The notes: generated from the letters alone by a model not told the origin. Numbered from the stretch's first letter, positions 24,170 to 35,345 are shown. The stretch: DNA of 64,000 bases from Gymnopus androsaceus JB14 (GCA_009733575.1 ML769409.1:177867-241866), one strand, 5' to 3'. A program made the numbers and translations.

Positions 24170-24365
24170 TTGGCACATCAGCAAGCAAGGGTACATATTC
24201 CAGAGAGTTCTGGAGAAGCTGGAGAAGTTGGACAGCTTAATCGGCAGCTGTCAGAGCTCTGGAGCTATCTGAAGCTCTCTGGGGACCTTAAGCGAAATTA
24301 CAGGTTTCCACAGATGCTTCAAATTTATTGATTTTCTCCAGCAAAGATACAGGTTTTGCTGATGC
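24170..24365. mobile_element. MITE-like palindrome, second copy
   Basis: Related to 2597-2803. It shares the centre gacagctt..cggcagctgtcagagctctggag and the end caggttttgctgatg. It lies in the 3' flank of duplication unit 2 and is absent from unit 1, so it inserted after the duplication or was lost from unit 1. Confidence 0.5.
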
Positions 24366-25430
24366 AATCATGAGGAGTAATTCTAAATTAATTTTTCACT
24401 CGTTAATCGTCGCATACACAAAACTCTCAAGGAATGCCGTTTTCAACGGTTTGACTGGATTTTATTTCCAACTTACAAAGCTTCAACACGCGCACTGTCG
24501 CGGTCACGTAAGCACCCCTTAATCTTTCTCAATGGCACCGTGCTACCTTGGGTCTACCTACCTACCTTTGGAGAAGGCATGGCGAGAACATGCGTTTGAG
24601 CTCTGTTTAATTGAACTTTAAAAATGATAGATACGCATTTTATTATGGCGCTCACCTGTTCTTGTCAAACACACACACCGCCGTAGCCGCATGCAGTCTT
24701 TGGACAAGCCACCGCGAGAGCACGTTTTTTATTTCTAATTTCTAATTACATTTTGAGCTGATACTTTACCTACGCATTATTTTGGCGTCCCTCATTGACC
24801 ATCGACGAGTCGATGGGCTTCAAGCGTCACGAACGCGTTGCATCACGCATCTTGCATTTCGATAACCATGCCATCCAGAAAATCTTCAAACCTAGCAATA
24901 TGCTACTATCCTTTAGCCTTGTCTAAACGAACTACATGTACCACCACTTATACTGATCAAAAGTCCGTCTAGTGGATTCTCGTCTCGTCTACTGTAAGTT
25001 TTCTTTCAACGAAGTTAAATCATCTTCGACCCACTGGCATGCCAGTGGACCGTCACAAAAGTGGAACAATGATTGCAACTTGCACATCGCGCATGGTTTA
25101 CCCTTCTCTCGATTTCCCCCAATCTCAAATGCTGTCTACTTTGAGCTGATCTAGACAGGGTCCACGTGAAAGCACATGCAAAAGGCCATCAGGACTTTGT
25201 CCCCTGTTAGAGTGGAAAAGAGGTCCCATTTTAAAGCGCGGCAGGTCAAGAAAGTAAGAGAAAGTATGGTAAGTATTACGTGTCTCGATTTGTTGAAAGA
25301 TTGCGTTGAGTTTTGCTGGATATTGAGCCTCGAAAGAAAGTCTCAAATTGTGAGGTATTTAGTACTAGAGTGTATAGCGAACAAAAAATAACAAATCGAA
25401 TAAAAGAAAGCATGAAGCGTGCATCGTTAG

Positions 25431-25531
25431 TTCCTTCTAGCCGACTTGAACGACTGACCTCGTCATTAGATTGGGTGTTCCGACAGACAGAAGATACTAG
25501 TGACGCGCTCTACCAACTGAGCTAAGAAGGA
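25431..25531 (-). tRNA. tRNA-Thr(AGT) with intron
   Basis: Minus strand. The acceptor TCCTTCT pairs perfectly with AGAAGGA (7 bp), discriminator A. The D arm is AGCTCAGTTGGTAGAGC, the anticodon stem CGTCA/TGACG, and the loop starts CT-AGT-A. The T arm AGTCG-TTCAAGT-CGGCT pairs with one G-U. About 28 nt of intron follow position 37. No CCA is encoded. It appears to be the only intact copy of three related loci. Confidence 0.85.
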
Positions 25532-25701
25532 CATGTCACAATGGTATTCTCAGATATTCTACATGCTACTAATCCGTAGTGCAATGCGATGTTAAGCCTT
25601 GTTAAGTGAATATCGTATAAGTATAAGGTAAGGATATTTTCATTCAAATTTCGAGAAAATAACAAGTTGAAGAAAAAGGACCTGTAACTTCCCTCCATTA
25701 G

Positions 25702-25747
25702 TTCCTTCTAGCCAACTTGAGCGATTGAACTCGTCATCGTACTAGTA
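25702..25747 (-). pseudogene. tRNA-Thr 3' fragment
   Basis: ttccttctagccaacttgag and the following ctcgtcat match the 3' half of the tRNA at 25431; the 5' half is missing. Confidence 0.6.
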
Positions 25748-25919
25748 GCACAGCTGCACAATGCGTTGTTAGCGAAGATTGAATATTGAAGCAGATATCT
25801 TTCATTCACACTTCGAGTGCCTAGTCCAAGTACTTAATCACTGAATCCATTTTTCATCCCCAGTATATTTGGCCTCGCCGTCATCGAGCTCGATGACTCG
25901 ATGCTAGATAAAGAGACAG

Positions 25920-26329
25920 TCACTGAACAAGACGGACGGTAAGACAGAAACAACACACCATATCCATAGGTTGATCCAAAAGAGGCTTGACGTAGGGATC
26001 GAAAGTCTTCCAGTATGGGTTCTTGAGGTGGTATTGTTGGCTCTGGAGAGCGAATGAGAAAATCAGACCAGGAGACGCCTCAGTACTCACGCTTTCCTGC
26101 TCGTATCTCTCTACAATTGTAAAAGACCGAGGGTCTTCATGGTCTTGGGACACGAACCAGTGGATTGTTTCTTTATCCTAAACTTAGATGTCCAGCAGCG
26201 GTGGTAGGAAAAGGAACTGATACAAACCTTACGATAAACCGACGCAGCTTCCAACAGTTTTGCCTTGATTTTCTCGACAGATCCTGGCTCGTCGTTGGCG
26301 TGCAAGTGAACGACGATTGTGTAGACCAT
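25920..26329 (-). CDS. ABM-superfamily small protein (antibiotic biosynthesis monooxygenase-like)
   Basis: About 113 aa from three coding exons (26228-26329, 26091-26177, 25959-26042) plus a stop contributed across a last intron (25923-25958). It reads MVYTIVVHLHANDEPGSVEK, then KDKETIHWFVSQDHEDPRSF, then SQQYHLKNPYWKTFDPYVKP and LLDQPMDM. The beta-alpha-beta pattern with an early VVxLxA strand, a helix, WFVSQD.ED, and a H-L-x-N-P-Y-W segment fits the dimeric alpha/beta barrel fold (ABM/EthD-like). In this fold small proteins catalyse cofactor-light oxidations or simple adduct chemistry; the substrate is unknown. An ATG three codons upstream (26338) is an alternative start. It is divergent from the P450 and could share regulation with it. 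Two decayed copies follow at 30.8 and 34.8 kb. Confidence 0.7.
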
Positions 26330-26416
26330 GATGTTCAAGGCGTATGAGATGGGAGAATAGGAGCACTCGGAATAGATGCGTCGATCATCGGTTGTTTCTT
26401 TCCACTCCCATCAGCA

Positions 26417-26700
26417 ATGTCAGGTTCAGCCGTTCATCCTTCAAATCCAACTCTTATTCTCTATTAGTCACTGGACTCTAAGAAGGTCGAAGAAGTCGAA
26501 GTGATCCTTTACCGTCGCCGGATACAAGCAAGCTTTCGTTTGGAAGGGATTTTATCGTTTCGATACGTGTCCCCGACCGAAGTCGATGCAGTGGAAGGAT
26601 TCCACCCAACGGCGGAACTGGTGCGCAAATTCATCTGTTCGTCAGATTGTTTGTTTACTAATCTGCTGCGCTAGAAAGGTGGCCTGCAGAGATATGTAGG
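26417..26700 (+). pseudogene. HAM1/ITPase 5' fragment 1
   Basis: Not coding. It aligns by eye with the intact HAM1 gene from its ATG (41655) into exon 4. Landmarks: atgtcaggttcagccgttcatccttcaaatccaac against atgtcaaaactcagt..cctccgtcaaatccaattc; then gtcactgga, aagaaggtcgaagaagt, and tatcgtttcgatacgtgtcccc against ccgtttcgatacgtgtcccgg. The last landmark lies inside HAM1 intron 2, so the copy was made at DNA level. Confidence 0.75.
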
Positions 26701-27459
26701 ATGAATTACCAACTAGCTTTACGCTGCAATCCGAACGACTATTCCCGCTTTCAATGCCTTGAATTAGGAGCTGATTGCAATTTGCGAGCCAACTGAGAAT
26801 CAACGCCACTGTTTTTCACATTGACCATATCTTGTAGTTCCACCGACTTGTTCAGAATGCAATCTTTCCTCGAATGACGCTTCCGATAAGAAGGCTGAAT
26901 CTTGGTGCTTTTGCCTACTTCCGATATCTTGCAAGTTCCTTCAAGTTTGGGGCGCGGATGGGGATGGTGTGGCTTTTTTTTCTCTCGCGCGCGCGAACGC
27001 ACGAAACCGTGACTTTGGAAGTCAAGTTCAGAATATCCTCGCAGCTACTGCCAGCGTCTTCAATGTCTTTATAGGGCAGTTAGGTCATCCATGGACCCCC
27101 CAGATGACCCCACTTCCCCGCAACTTCCTGTCTTGCCCGAATGCTATTTCTTGCTTTGAATCTGATTCGTGTGCGTCGGACACGCTATCGCATAGCTCTT
27201 ACTCTTTCATACCCACGGTTCATACTGCTGCCTTTCCGCGCAAATAGTTTCTTCGCAACTACACCTTAACTTCACCTCCTTGGAAGATTACGAACGGGCA
27301 CCACGCGCGCGCGCGCGTACGACCGCAAAGATACATTCAAGATAAGATGACTCGCCAGGAAGCGAAGGACTGCTGTATAAGGGCGAAACAGAAATATCTC
27401 AAAAGTATGTCATTATTCCGGGATAGTCAAAAACACTATCTAACTCCTACACATCAAGT
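26701..27459. other. Spacer upstream of P450 copy 1
   Basis: Shared with the spacers before P450 copies 2 and 3. It contains an alternating (CG)n run at 27304-27317, GC-rich tracts near 26985, and no supported gene. It presumably includes the P450 promoter. Confidence 0.5.
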
Positions 27460-29541
27460 ATGATTCTCGAATTTATCGCCCTCATCGGGACCTGCGTCCT
27501 TGCCTACATTATCAGCAAGCGTGTTAGAGCGAGCACCAGTCTTCCTTTGCCTCCTGGTCCTCCCGCTGATAGTATTTGGGGTAACACCTTCGAACCTTCA
27601 TTGTGAGCGTCTGTCATGTTTATGTCTTTCGATTGCTCGATTGATGAATAATCCTGCTCCTTCTCCTCATACGACACTGTGATGCTTTAACTCGATTGAA
27701 CAATCATCTAGCTGTTATCGGCGATTCGAATTATGGACGCAAGAATATGGACCGGTGTTCTCCCTAAGGCAGGGCATTCCAGGTATGTCTTCAACTTCTC
27801 ATTTATGCTTTCTCTTACCATTTGTTCGCAGGTCTAGGAGGGAACCGGACAATCATCGTCGGTCGGCATCAAGCAGCCGTCGAAATCATGGAAAAGCACG
27901 GCGCTGACCTCGTTGACCGACCTACCTCCATTGCTGCAGGAGAGACTTTGAGCGGCAATATGAGGATCTTGTTAATCAGGAGCGGCGAGAGATTCAAGAA
28001 GCTTCGGAAAGCATTGCAGTCGCGTCTACAGCCCAAAATCGTTGTCTCCTACCACCCTGTCCAAACACAGACTGCGCGACAACACATGCTCGATATCATC
28101 GACGAGCATAACACCAAGTCCAGCGAGACCAGATCTTTCACTTCTACTCGACATCAAGATCATGCTCGACGATATGCTGCCACTGTCGTTATGGCCCTGG
28201 CTTATGGCGAGGTTCCTCTCGGTTATGAAGATCCTGCAATCCAGGCTTTGAACCGCTGCCTTACCCGCATTGGTTACAACATGCGTCCCGGTGCATGGAA
28301 AGTCGACGTTTTTCCTTTCTTGAAGTACGTTCCCGGGTATCTGAATGAACTCAAGATCGGGCACAAGGAGGAGCTTGGGCTATTCAAAGGCCAGCTTCAA
28401 GGAGTTAGGGAAAGGATGGTCTGTGTTCTGTTGTTGATGTCGATAAAGGTCCGATCCGATGATATCTCTGTAGGGACGCGAAGAAGAGGTTCCTGCTTGT
28501 TTTGGAAAATATCTTATTGAACAGCAGCCTTCACTGGGACTATCTGACGACGAGATAGCGTATCTCGCCGGGAGTATGTTTGGTGCAGGCTCAGACACAA
28601 CTGCCAGCGCAATCAGGTGCGTATTTATTACAATATTCCCTTCTTCGCTTGCGGCTAAACAACGTTTTCCTTTCCAGCATTGCTCTAATGGCTGCCACTT
28701 GTTATCCCGAATCACAGAATCTCATCCAGGATGAGCTAGACAGCGTCATTGGTCGAGGGAGACGTGAGTTGGTATCCTGCAACGTCGTCCCTTTTTGACA
28801 CAGACAATCATCCCAGCGCCGACGTTCTCTGACCAAGACAGTCTACCGAAAACTATGGCTTTCATTTATGAGACATATCGATGGAGACCAGTATCTGCTG
28901 GCGGGTTCCCGCATCGAGCGATGAAGGACATTGTCTGGGTGGGTGTCTTTCCCTCTACTCATCACTTACCTCTAACAACACCCGTCGTGAATAGCAAAAT
29001 TATCTGATTCCCAAAGGATCCACTGTCATCGGCAACGTCTGGTCTGTGGGCCGGGATCCAGGAATTTTTCCCGATCCAGAAAGATTTGACCCTCGTCGAT
29101 GGATTGAAATCGATAAAGAGGGCGGGGCGAAACTTAGGGATGATTTGAAGAGTTATCCGTTTGGTTATGGGAGGAGGTGAGATTCTTTTCTTGCTCGCAT
29201 TCTCTCCTGTTCTCCAAGTCCCTTCATCCCTCTTTCTACTTTCAATTCCCCACATATCTCTCATCCTATCTACTCTACTGACTCTTTATCTAAGGGTGTG
29301 TCCGGGTCAACACATGGCTACCGGGTCAATCTTCCTCAACCTGGCGCTCGTCCTATGGGCTTTCAACCTTACGCCTGACGCGAAAAATCCTATAGACACG
29401 TATGCGTTCACTGAATCAGCAAACGCACAGCCGTTGCCTTTTAACATTGTCTTCACCCCTCGGGTATCGGTGAAACCGGAAGACGAGGAGGCAAAGGGAT
29501 GGGAGGTGCTGAAGGAGGTGTTTGAGACGTATGGCCTGTGA
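27460..29541 (+). CDS. Cytochrome P450, copy 1, apparently intact
   Basis: Eight exons (27460-27602, 27712-27782, 27832-28418, 28474-28616, 28678-28763, 28817-28938, 28995-29176, 29295-29541) join in one frame to 526 aa. N-terminal membrane anchor LIGTCVLAYIIS precedes the proline-rich hinge LPLPPGPP. The oxygen-binding I-helix is FGAGSDTTASA, the K-helix ExxR is ETYRWRP, the PERF-like motif PERFDPRRW, and the heme loop FGYGRRVCPGQHMA with the thiolate cysteine. ER-bound monooxygenase; substrate unknown. The style (GYGRRVCPG, PPGP) is that of expanded fungal P450 families used in specialised metabolism. Compared with copies 2 and 3, about 8 codons of the anchor are missing, in frame. It is the only one of three without a frame break. 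Confidence 0.9.
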
Positions 29542-29922
29542 AGGTTTACTGAGAGGAGCAGAAAATGACTTTGTATAATAGGTTTGTAGCGAGATGGACA
29601 TGCGATGAGCAGGAGCATATTATGACTTGAGCGAAATGGAAGTTGTCAGTTTCTTTCCTTCGATGAAGCAGAGAGAATGACATGAGCTAAACCTGAATAC
29701 TATAAATAGTAATACTATAAATAGTTCGAGTTGAAGGTTCGAGTTACACCCGCCCCCTGGGATACATAATCAATGTACATCCTATATATGTAACTGACGA
29801 TTCATATGGTGGGCCATAATCCCCTATTCAGTGAGTCAGCGACGCGTGCGCACGTGATACTCTGTACACGTGTGAGCTGTGAAATTCAAATGTTTGAATT
29901 TCATACTCAAACTTCAAGCACC
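29542..29922. other. Short intergenic
   Basis: 3' flank of P450 copy 1, with a small direct repeat (actataaatagt twice near 29700) and the promoter of the next gene. Nothing else seen. Confidence 0.4.
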
Positions 29923-30561
29923 ATGAATCAAGCGAAGTACCCATTCGATGTTCCATCTCTTGAAACTTCATTTCCCGTTCTGAGAAATATTCAGAGCTTT
30001 CAGAACTACCCTGCCTTTCAGCGGTCTGTTCTAAAGGACACAGCTTTGGACAAGTCCCAATTGAGCGATGCGAAAAAGGCTATCCACGATCTTGAACATT
30101 TGCATGGTGAGCTCTCTATACTTTGCTTAATTCCTACAAGCATCCTAATTGCTACCCTTTCCATAAGCCCTGTCGGACGAGCATGTAGACCAAGACATTG
30201 TCGAAGCAAGCAAACTAAGACACACCACTATTCAAAACATTCGTAAGTCATTATATGGTCTGTGGATTTCGAAGCTAATTCCGTGTCTCCATTCGCAGAT
30301 GCAGCTGCCGAGTACGGTGGCGGAGATCTCGCCGTCATGATTCATCAACTGCAGCAGAGTATGGATAATCAGTTTCGAACGATCAATAACCAGTTTAAAA
30401 CAATCAACGACAAGTTCGATAACCAGTATAAAACGATCAACGAGAAGTTGGATACGCAGGAACAGCAATTCAGCATTTTACAAGCTGAGGTTGTCAACGG
30501 TGCAAAGGAAGGACTGGCAGCTTTGAACCTTCATTGTGATGTCTTACGATTGCCTGATTGA
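29923..30561 (+). CDS. Small heptad-repeat coiled-coil protein, unknown function
   Basis: Three exons (29923-30106, 30168-30242, 30299-30561), all in frame, 173 aa. The N-terminal part (MNQAKYPFDVPSLETSFPVL) is polar. The C-terminal half holds a striking near-perfect 7-residue repeat: NQFRTIN, NQFKTIN, then DKFD, NQYKTIN, EKLD. Such repeats usually form parallel coiled coils. No signal peptide or membrane segment. It occurs only between the first and second triplicated units and has no second copy in the window. Confidence 0.65.
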
Positions 30562-30717
30562 GGAATGAATGTCACTATTCCTACTCTCTCGAACAACACT
30601 GTGATGCTTTAACTTTTATCAGCGAATCGAACTACGGGCCGCACTCGTCTCGGCCATATTGTGATAACGATATATCGCTCATACCCGCGCGGGCCAAACC
30701 CTCATAATTTGTTCTAC

Positions 30718-30790
30718 AGCAAGTAAGTGCGTAAGACTAAATACTGCTAAATTCCCTCCTTGGGAAAATTGTACATCTTTGCGAATGGAG
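30718..30790 (-). pseudogene. DJ-1 3'-end fragment
   Basis: cagcaagtaagtgcgtaa followed by the C-terminal codons for NLPKEGI (ttccctccttggg) match the 3' end and flank of the DJ-1 gene at 40237. Similarity stops after gcgaatgga and gives way to the decayed ABM gene, marking a duplication breakpoint. Confidence 0.75.
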
Positions 30791-30848
30791 CAATATTTAG
30801 CTCAATAACTCAGTGCTAGATAGAGAGTCAGAGCAAGAAAGACAGAAA

Positions 30849-31265
30849 CAACATACTACCATATCCATGGGTCGATCCAACAGAGGCTTGCCGCAGGGAT
30901 CGAAAATTTTCCAGTATATGAGTCGTTGAGGTGGTATTGTTGGCTCCGGAGAGTGCGAATGAGAATGATCGCAAAAATCAGACAAGGACTCGGGAGAAGT
31001 GATAAGGGACGAGGACTCATTACTTACGCTTTCATACTCGTATATCTCTACAATCATACAGGACTTAGGGTCTTCATGGTCCTGGGACACGAACCAGTGG
31101 ATTTTTTCTTTACCCTAAACACAGATGTTGCAACTTTGGTTGGAAAAGGGACTGATACAAACCTTCCGAGATAGAAGCAGCGGCTTCCAACAGCTTTGCC
31201 TTGATTTTCTCGACGGATCCTGGCTCGTCGTTGGCGTGCAAGTGAACAACGATTGTGTAGACCAT
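30849..31265 (-). pseudogene. ABM-like protein, decayed copy 2
   Basis: Exon 1 is intact (MVYTIVVHLHANDEPGSVEK..KLLEAA) but the SVYRK end is altered. In the later exons codons are changed (SQDHEDPKSCMIVEIYEYES) and the HLKNPYW segment is disrupted (QRLIYWKIFDPCGKPLLD). Relic by comparison with 25920-26329. Confidence 0.75.
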
Positions 31266-31357
31266 GATGTTCAAGACGTATGAGATAGGAGAAAAGTTAA
31301 GGAGCACTTGGAATAGACGCGTCGATTATCAGTTGTTTCTTTTCTACTCCCACAACA

Positions 31358-31690
31358 ATGTCAGATTTCAGCAATTCTAGCCGTTCATCCTTCAAATCCG
31401 ACTCTAATATTCTCTAATGGTCTTCCTAAGGAGTCACTGAAGACTCTAAGAAGGTCGAAGAAGTCAAAGCGATCGTCACTGGACAGTTTGGATATAAGCA
31501 TGCGTTGCAAGCTTTCGTTTGGAGGAGATTTTACCGTTTCGATACGTGTCCCCGATCATAGTCGATCCAGTGGAAGGATTAGTCGCGAATGCTAACTGGT
31601 ACGTCGATTCTATTCATCATTAATATTCGTTATTAATCTCAGACATCTGCACATTGAAGGTCGATTGGATGAAATGCTAACCAGCTTTTA
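31358..31690 (+). pseudogene. HAM1/ITPase 5' fragment 2
   Basis: Starts atgtcagatttcagcaattc, continues gttcatccttcaaatccgac and gtcgaagaagtcaaagcgat, and keeps the intron-2 landmark gtttcgatacgtgtccccg. Decayed, non-coding. Confidence 0.7.
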
Positions 31691-32473
31691 CGCTGAAATC
31701 CGACCGACTATTCCCAATTTTTCAACGCTTTCATTATTACAGTAATCGGCAGCTGCTTGCGAGCCAGAGAGTTTTGTCAGTCAACGTCACTGTTTTTCAG
31801 CCTCTTCTGCGTTGACTATACTGTATCTACAGTAGTTCCTTGTTCAGATGGAAATCTTCCCTCTGATGATGCTTCCGATTAGCGGGCCTTCACTTCTCGC
31901 ATTAATTTGCTGGAGCAAGTGAGTTCTCTGTTTCTAGGACTGTACGCGAAAGAAGGCTGAATCTCGGTGCTTTTGCCTAGGACTCTTCTGACATCTTTGC
32001 AAGTTCCTTCAAGTTTGGGGTGCGGATGGGAATTTCTTTTTTCAATTTGTATGGTGTGCTTGTGGAAGGGTCGCGCGCGAAACCGCGACTTTGCAAGGAA
32101 TATCTTCGCAGTTACTTCAGTGTCTTTATAGGGTCATTACATGGAGGGTTACATGGACCCTCTTCCCCGAATGTTATACACTGCTATTAAATCTGAGTCG
32201 TGTCCGACGGACACGCTGTCACATGGCCCTTACTCTCTCATACCAGAGTGACATACCGCTGCCTTTCCACGGAAACAGTTTCTTCGCAACTGCATCTTTC
32301 GCCTTGTTGGAAATTTACGAGCGGGCACAACGACCGCAAAGATACATCCAAGAAATTGGATGAAGTAGTTGAAGGACTGCTGTATAAGTACCTTGACGAA
32401 AACAGAAATATCTCAAAAGTATGTCTTCATTCCGGGATGGTTGAAAACACTATCTAACTCCTTCAAATCAAGT
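31691..32473. other. Spacer upstream of P450 copy 2
   Basis: Homologous to the 26701-27459 spacer; no gene supported. Confidence 0.4.
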
Positions 32474-34575
32474 ATGTTTCTTGAATTTCTCGCTTCGCTT
32501 TCCCAAACGACAGTGTTCGCCCTCATCGGGACCTGTGTAATTGCCTACATTATCAGCAAGCGTGTTGGAGCGAGCACCAGTCTCTCTTTGCCTCCTGGTC
32601 CTCCCGCCGATAGTATTTGGGGCAACAACTTCGATCCTTCATTGTGAGCGTCCGTTATGTTTATGTCTTTCGATTGCTCAATTGACGAATAACGCTATCC
32701 CTGCTCCTTCTTCTTCATACGACACTGTGATGCTTCAACCCGATTGAACAATCATCTAGCTGTTATCGGCGATTCGAACTATGGACACAAGAATATGGAC
32801 CGGTGTTCTCCCTGCGGCAGGGTATTCCAGGTACGTCTTCACCTTCTCATTTATGCTCGTCCTTACCATTCGTTCACAGGTCTGGGAGGGAATAGGATAA
32901 TCATCATCGGTCGGCATCAAGCAGCCGTCGAAATCATGGAAAAGCACGGCGCTGACCTTGTTGACCGGCCTACCTCTATTGCTGCAGGAGAGACTCTGAG
33001 CGGCGGTATGAGGATCTTGCTAATCGGGAGCGGCGAGAGATTCAAGAAGCTTCGGAAAGCATTGCAGTCGCATCTACAGCCCAAAATCGTTGTCTCCTAC
33101 CACCCTGTTCAAACACAGACTGCGCGACAACACATGCTGGATATCATTGCCGAGCACAACACCAAGTCCAGCGAGACCAGATCTTTCGTCTCCACTCGAC
33201 ATCAAGATCATGCTCGACGATACGCTGCTGCTGTGGTCATGGCCCTGGCCTATGGCAAGGTTCCTCTCGGTTATGAAGATCCTGCAATCCAGGCTGTGAA
33301 CCGCTGCCTTACCCGCATTGGTTATAATATGCGTCCCGGTGCATGGAAAGTCGACGTTTTTCCTTTCTTGAAGTACGTTCCGGGGTATCTGAATGAACTC
33401 AAGATCGGGCACAAAGAGGAGCTTGGGCTATTCAAAGGCCAGCTTCAAGGAGTCAGGGAAAGGATGGTCTGTGTTCTGTTGTTGATGTCAATGAAGGTCC
33501 GATCCTGATCGATGGTATCCTTATAGGGACGCGGAGAAGAGGTTCCTGCATGTTTTGGAAAATATCTTATTGAACAGCAGCCTTCATTGGGACTATCTGA
33601 CGACGAGATAGCGTATCTCGCCGGTAGTATGTTCGGTGCAGGCTCAGACACAACTGCCAGCGCAATCAGGTGTGTATTTATTACAGTATTCCCTTCTCTT
33701 GCGGCTAAACAATCTCTTCTACAGCATTGCTCTAATGGCTGCCACTTGTTATCCCGAATCACAGAACCTCATCCAGGATGAGCTAGACAGCGTCATTGGT
33801 CGAGGGAGACGTGAGTTGGTATCCTTCAATGTCTTCCCTTTTTGACATAGACCCAGCGCCGACATTCTCTGACCAAGACACTTTACCGAAAACTATGGCT
33901 TTCATTTATGAGACGTACCGATGGAGACCAGTATCTGCTGGCGGGTTCCCGCATCGAGCGACGAAGGACATTGTTTGGGTGGGTGTTCTTTCCCTCCATT
34001 CATCACTCATCTCTGACAAGACCGGTCGTGGAATAGCAAAACTGTCTGATTCCTAAAGGATCCACTGTCATCGGCTAACGCCTGGTCTGTGAGCCGGGAT
34101 CCTGAACTGTTTCCCGATCCAGAAAGATTTGACCCTCTTCGATGGATTGAAATCGATGAAAAGGGCGGGGTGAAACTGAGGGATGATTTGAAGAGTTATC
34201 CGTTTGGTTATGGGAGGAGGTGAGATTCTTTTCTTGCTCGCATTCTCTCCTATTCTTCAAGTTCCTTCCTCCTTTCAATTCCCTCTCTGATGTCTCATCC
34301 TATCTACTCCACTGACTCTGTCTCCAAGGGTCTGTCCGGGTCAACACATGGCTACGGGGTCAATCTTTCTCAACTTCGCGCTCATCCTGTGGGCGTTCAA
34401 CCTTACGCCTGACGCGAAAAATCCTATAGACACGTATGCGTTCACCGAATCAGCAAATGCGCATCCATTACCTTTTAACATTGTCTTCACCCCTCGAGTG
34501 TCGATGAAACCAGAAGACGGGGAGGCAAAGGGATGGGAGGTGCTGAAGGAGGTGTTTGAGACGTATGGCCTGTGA
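32474..34575 (+). pseudogene. Cytochrome P450, copy 2, frameshifted
   Basis: Same eight-exon plan as copy 1, with a longer anchor (MFLEFLASLSQTTVFALIGT). I-helix, ETYRWRP and heme motif are all present. In exon 7 one extra T at 34076 (atcggctaacgcc against atcggcaacgtc) creates a TAA at 34076-34078 and shifts the frame before the PERF and heme regions. No intron removes it. This is the only lesion I found, so loss is recent or a sequence error. Confidence 0.8.
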
Positions 34576-34764
34576 AGGTTCACTAAGAGGAGCTGAAAAC
34601 GATTTTGTATAATAGGTTTGTAGCGAGATGGACATGCGATGACCAGGAGCGTTGTTCGCAATTTCCTTCGATTAAGCACAATTCAGAGAGAATGGGACCT
34701 GACATGAACCTGAATGGCTAGAGGCGAGGAAGTCAGGTTTAATTACTAGAATAGATGAAACATA

Positions 34765-34972
34765 ATTGAAATATTGGCCTGGGACACGAACAGTGTCTCT
34801 ACTAAATGCAGATGTCCAGCATTATGCAACTTTGGTTGGAAAAGGACTGATATAAACCTTCCGAGATAAACCGACGCAGCTTCCAACAGTTTGCCTTGAT
34901 TTTCTCGACGGATCCTGGCATCGTTGTTGACGAGAAAGTGTAATAGTGCACAACGATTGTGTACTACACCAT
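34765..34972 (-). pseudogene. ABM-like protein, decayed copy 3
   Basis: Only the exon-1 region survives recognisably (accatgatgttcaag start context, gatttctcgacggatcctgg, cttccaacag, then cctgggacacgaac from exon 2). Internal bases are deleted and inserted. Confidence 0.7.
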
Positions 34973-35107
34973 GATGTTCAAGACGTATGTAGAATAAAGC
35001 GTCGATCATCGGTTTGAACACAGGGCACCGCAGGCCAACGGCAAGCCAAGTTATCAGCTTGAGGTAAGGACGAGAACTAACCTTTTGTTTCTTTCCTATC
35101 TGCAACA

Positions 35108-35345
35108 ATGTCAAAGTTCAAATCCAACTCCAAAAAGAAGAAGTCAAAGCGATCCTTTACCGTCACTGGATACAAGCATGCATTGCAAGCTTTCGTTTGG
35201 AAGGGATTTTATCGTTCCGATACGTGTCCCCGATTCAATATGTAGGAGGATTCTGCCCAACAGCTGTTCATCGAATTTTTTGCTTATTAATATGCTTCTC
35301 TCAAAGGCCCCTGCATAGTGGAAGATGCGCCTGCGCTCCACCTAG
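35108..35345 (+). pseudogene. HAM1/ITPase 5' fragment 3
   Basis: Preceded by ctttcctatctgcaacaatg, as in HAM1 (ctatatctgcaacgatg). Then tcaaatccaactccaa, gaagtcaaagcgatcctt, and an exon-4 remnant ctcaaaggcccctgcat against HAM1 ctcaaaggtccctgcat. This fragment proves the copy reaches at least exon 4. Confidence 0.8.

Larger units (their letters stand above)
21335..25560. repeat. Tandem duplication unit 2 (FAD monooxygenase + intact tRNA-Thr)
   Basis: Second copy of the unit described at 17425. It differs by an inserted MITE-like palindrome (about 24170-24365) and by retaining an intact tRNA-Thr. A further partial copy of the unit end (tRNA 3' half, then cttcgagtgcctagtccaagtactt) lies at 25690-25840. 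Confidence 0.8.
25860..29640. repeat. Triplicated unit, copy 1 (ABM - HAM1 fragment - P450)
   Basis: Unit order: ABM-like gene (-), HAM1 5' fragment (+), about 0.75 kb spacer, P450 (+). It recurs at about 30790-34640 and 34740-37910. Spacer similarity includes gtccgacggacacgctgtc-like phrases and a shared region just before each P450 start (tcattccgggatggtt..aaacactatc). Copy 1 carries the best-preserved genes. Confidence 0.85.
30790..34640. repeat. Triplicated unit, copy 2
   Basis: Second ABM - HAM1 fragment - P450 unit; all three genes are damaged. See 25860. Confidence 0.85.

Noticed and set aside
17425..25560. Idea that the two FAD-monooxygenase units are a collapsed-repeat assembly artefact
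   Set aside because: The two units differ at many positions, including different indels and a MITE-like insertion in only one, so both are real sequence.
27304..27317. (CG)n run as a regulatory element of the P450
   Set aside because: It is absent from the spacers before copies 2 and 3, so there is no support for a conserved role.
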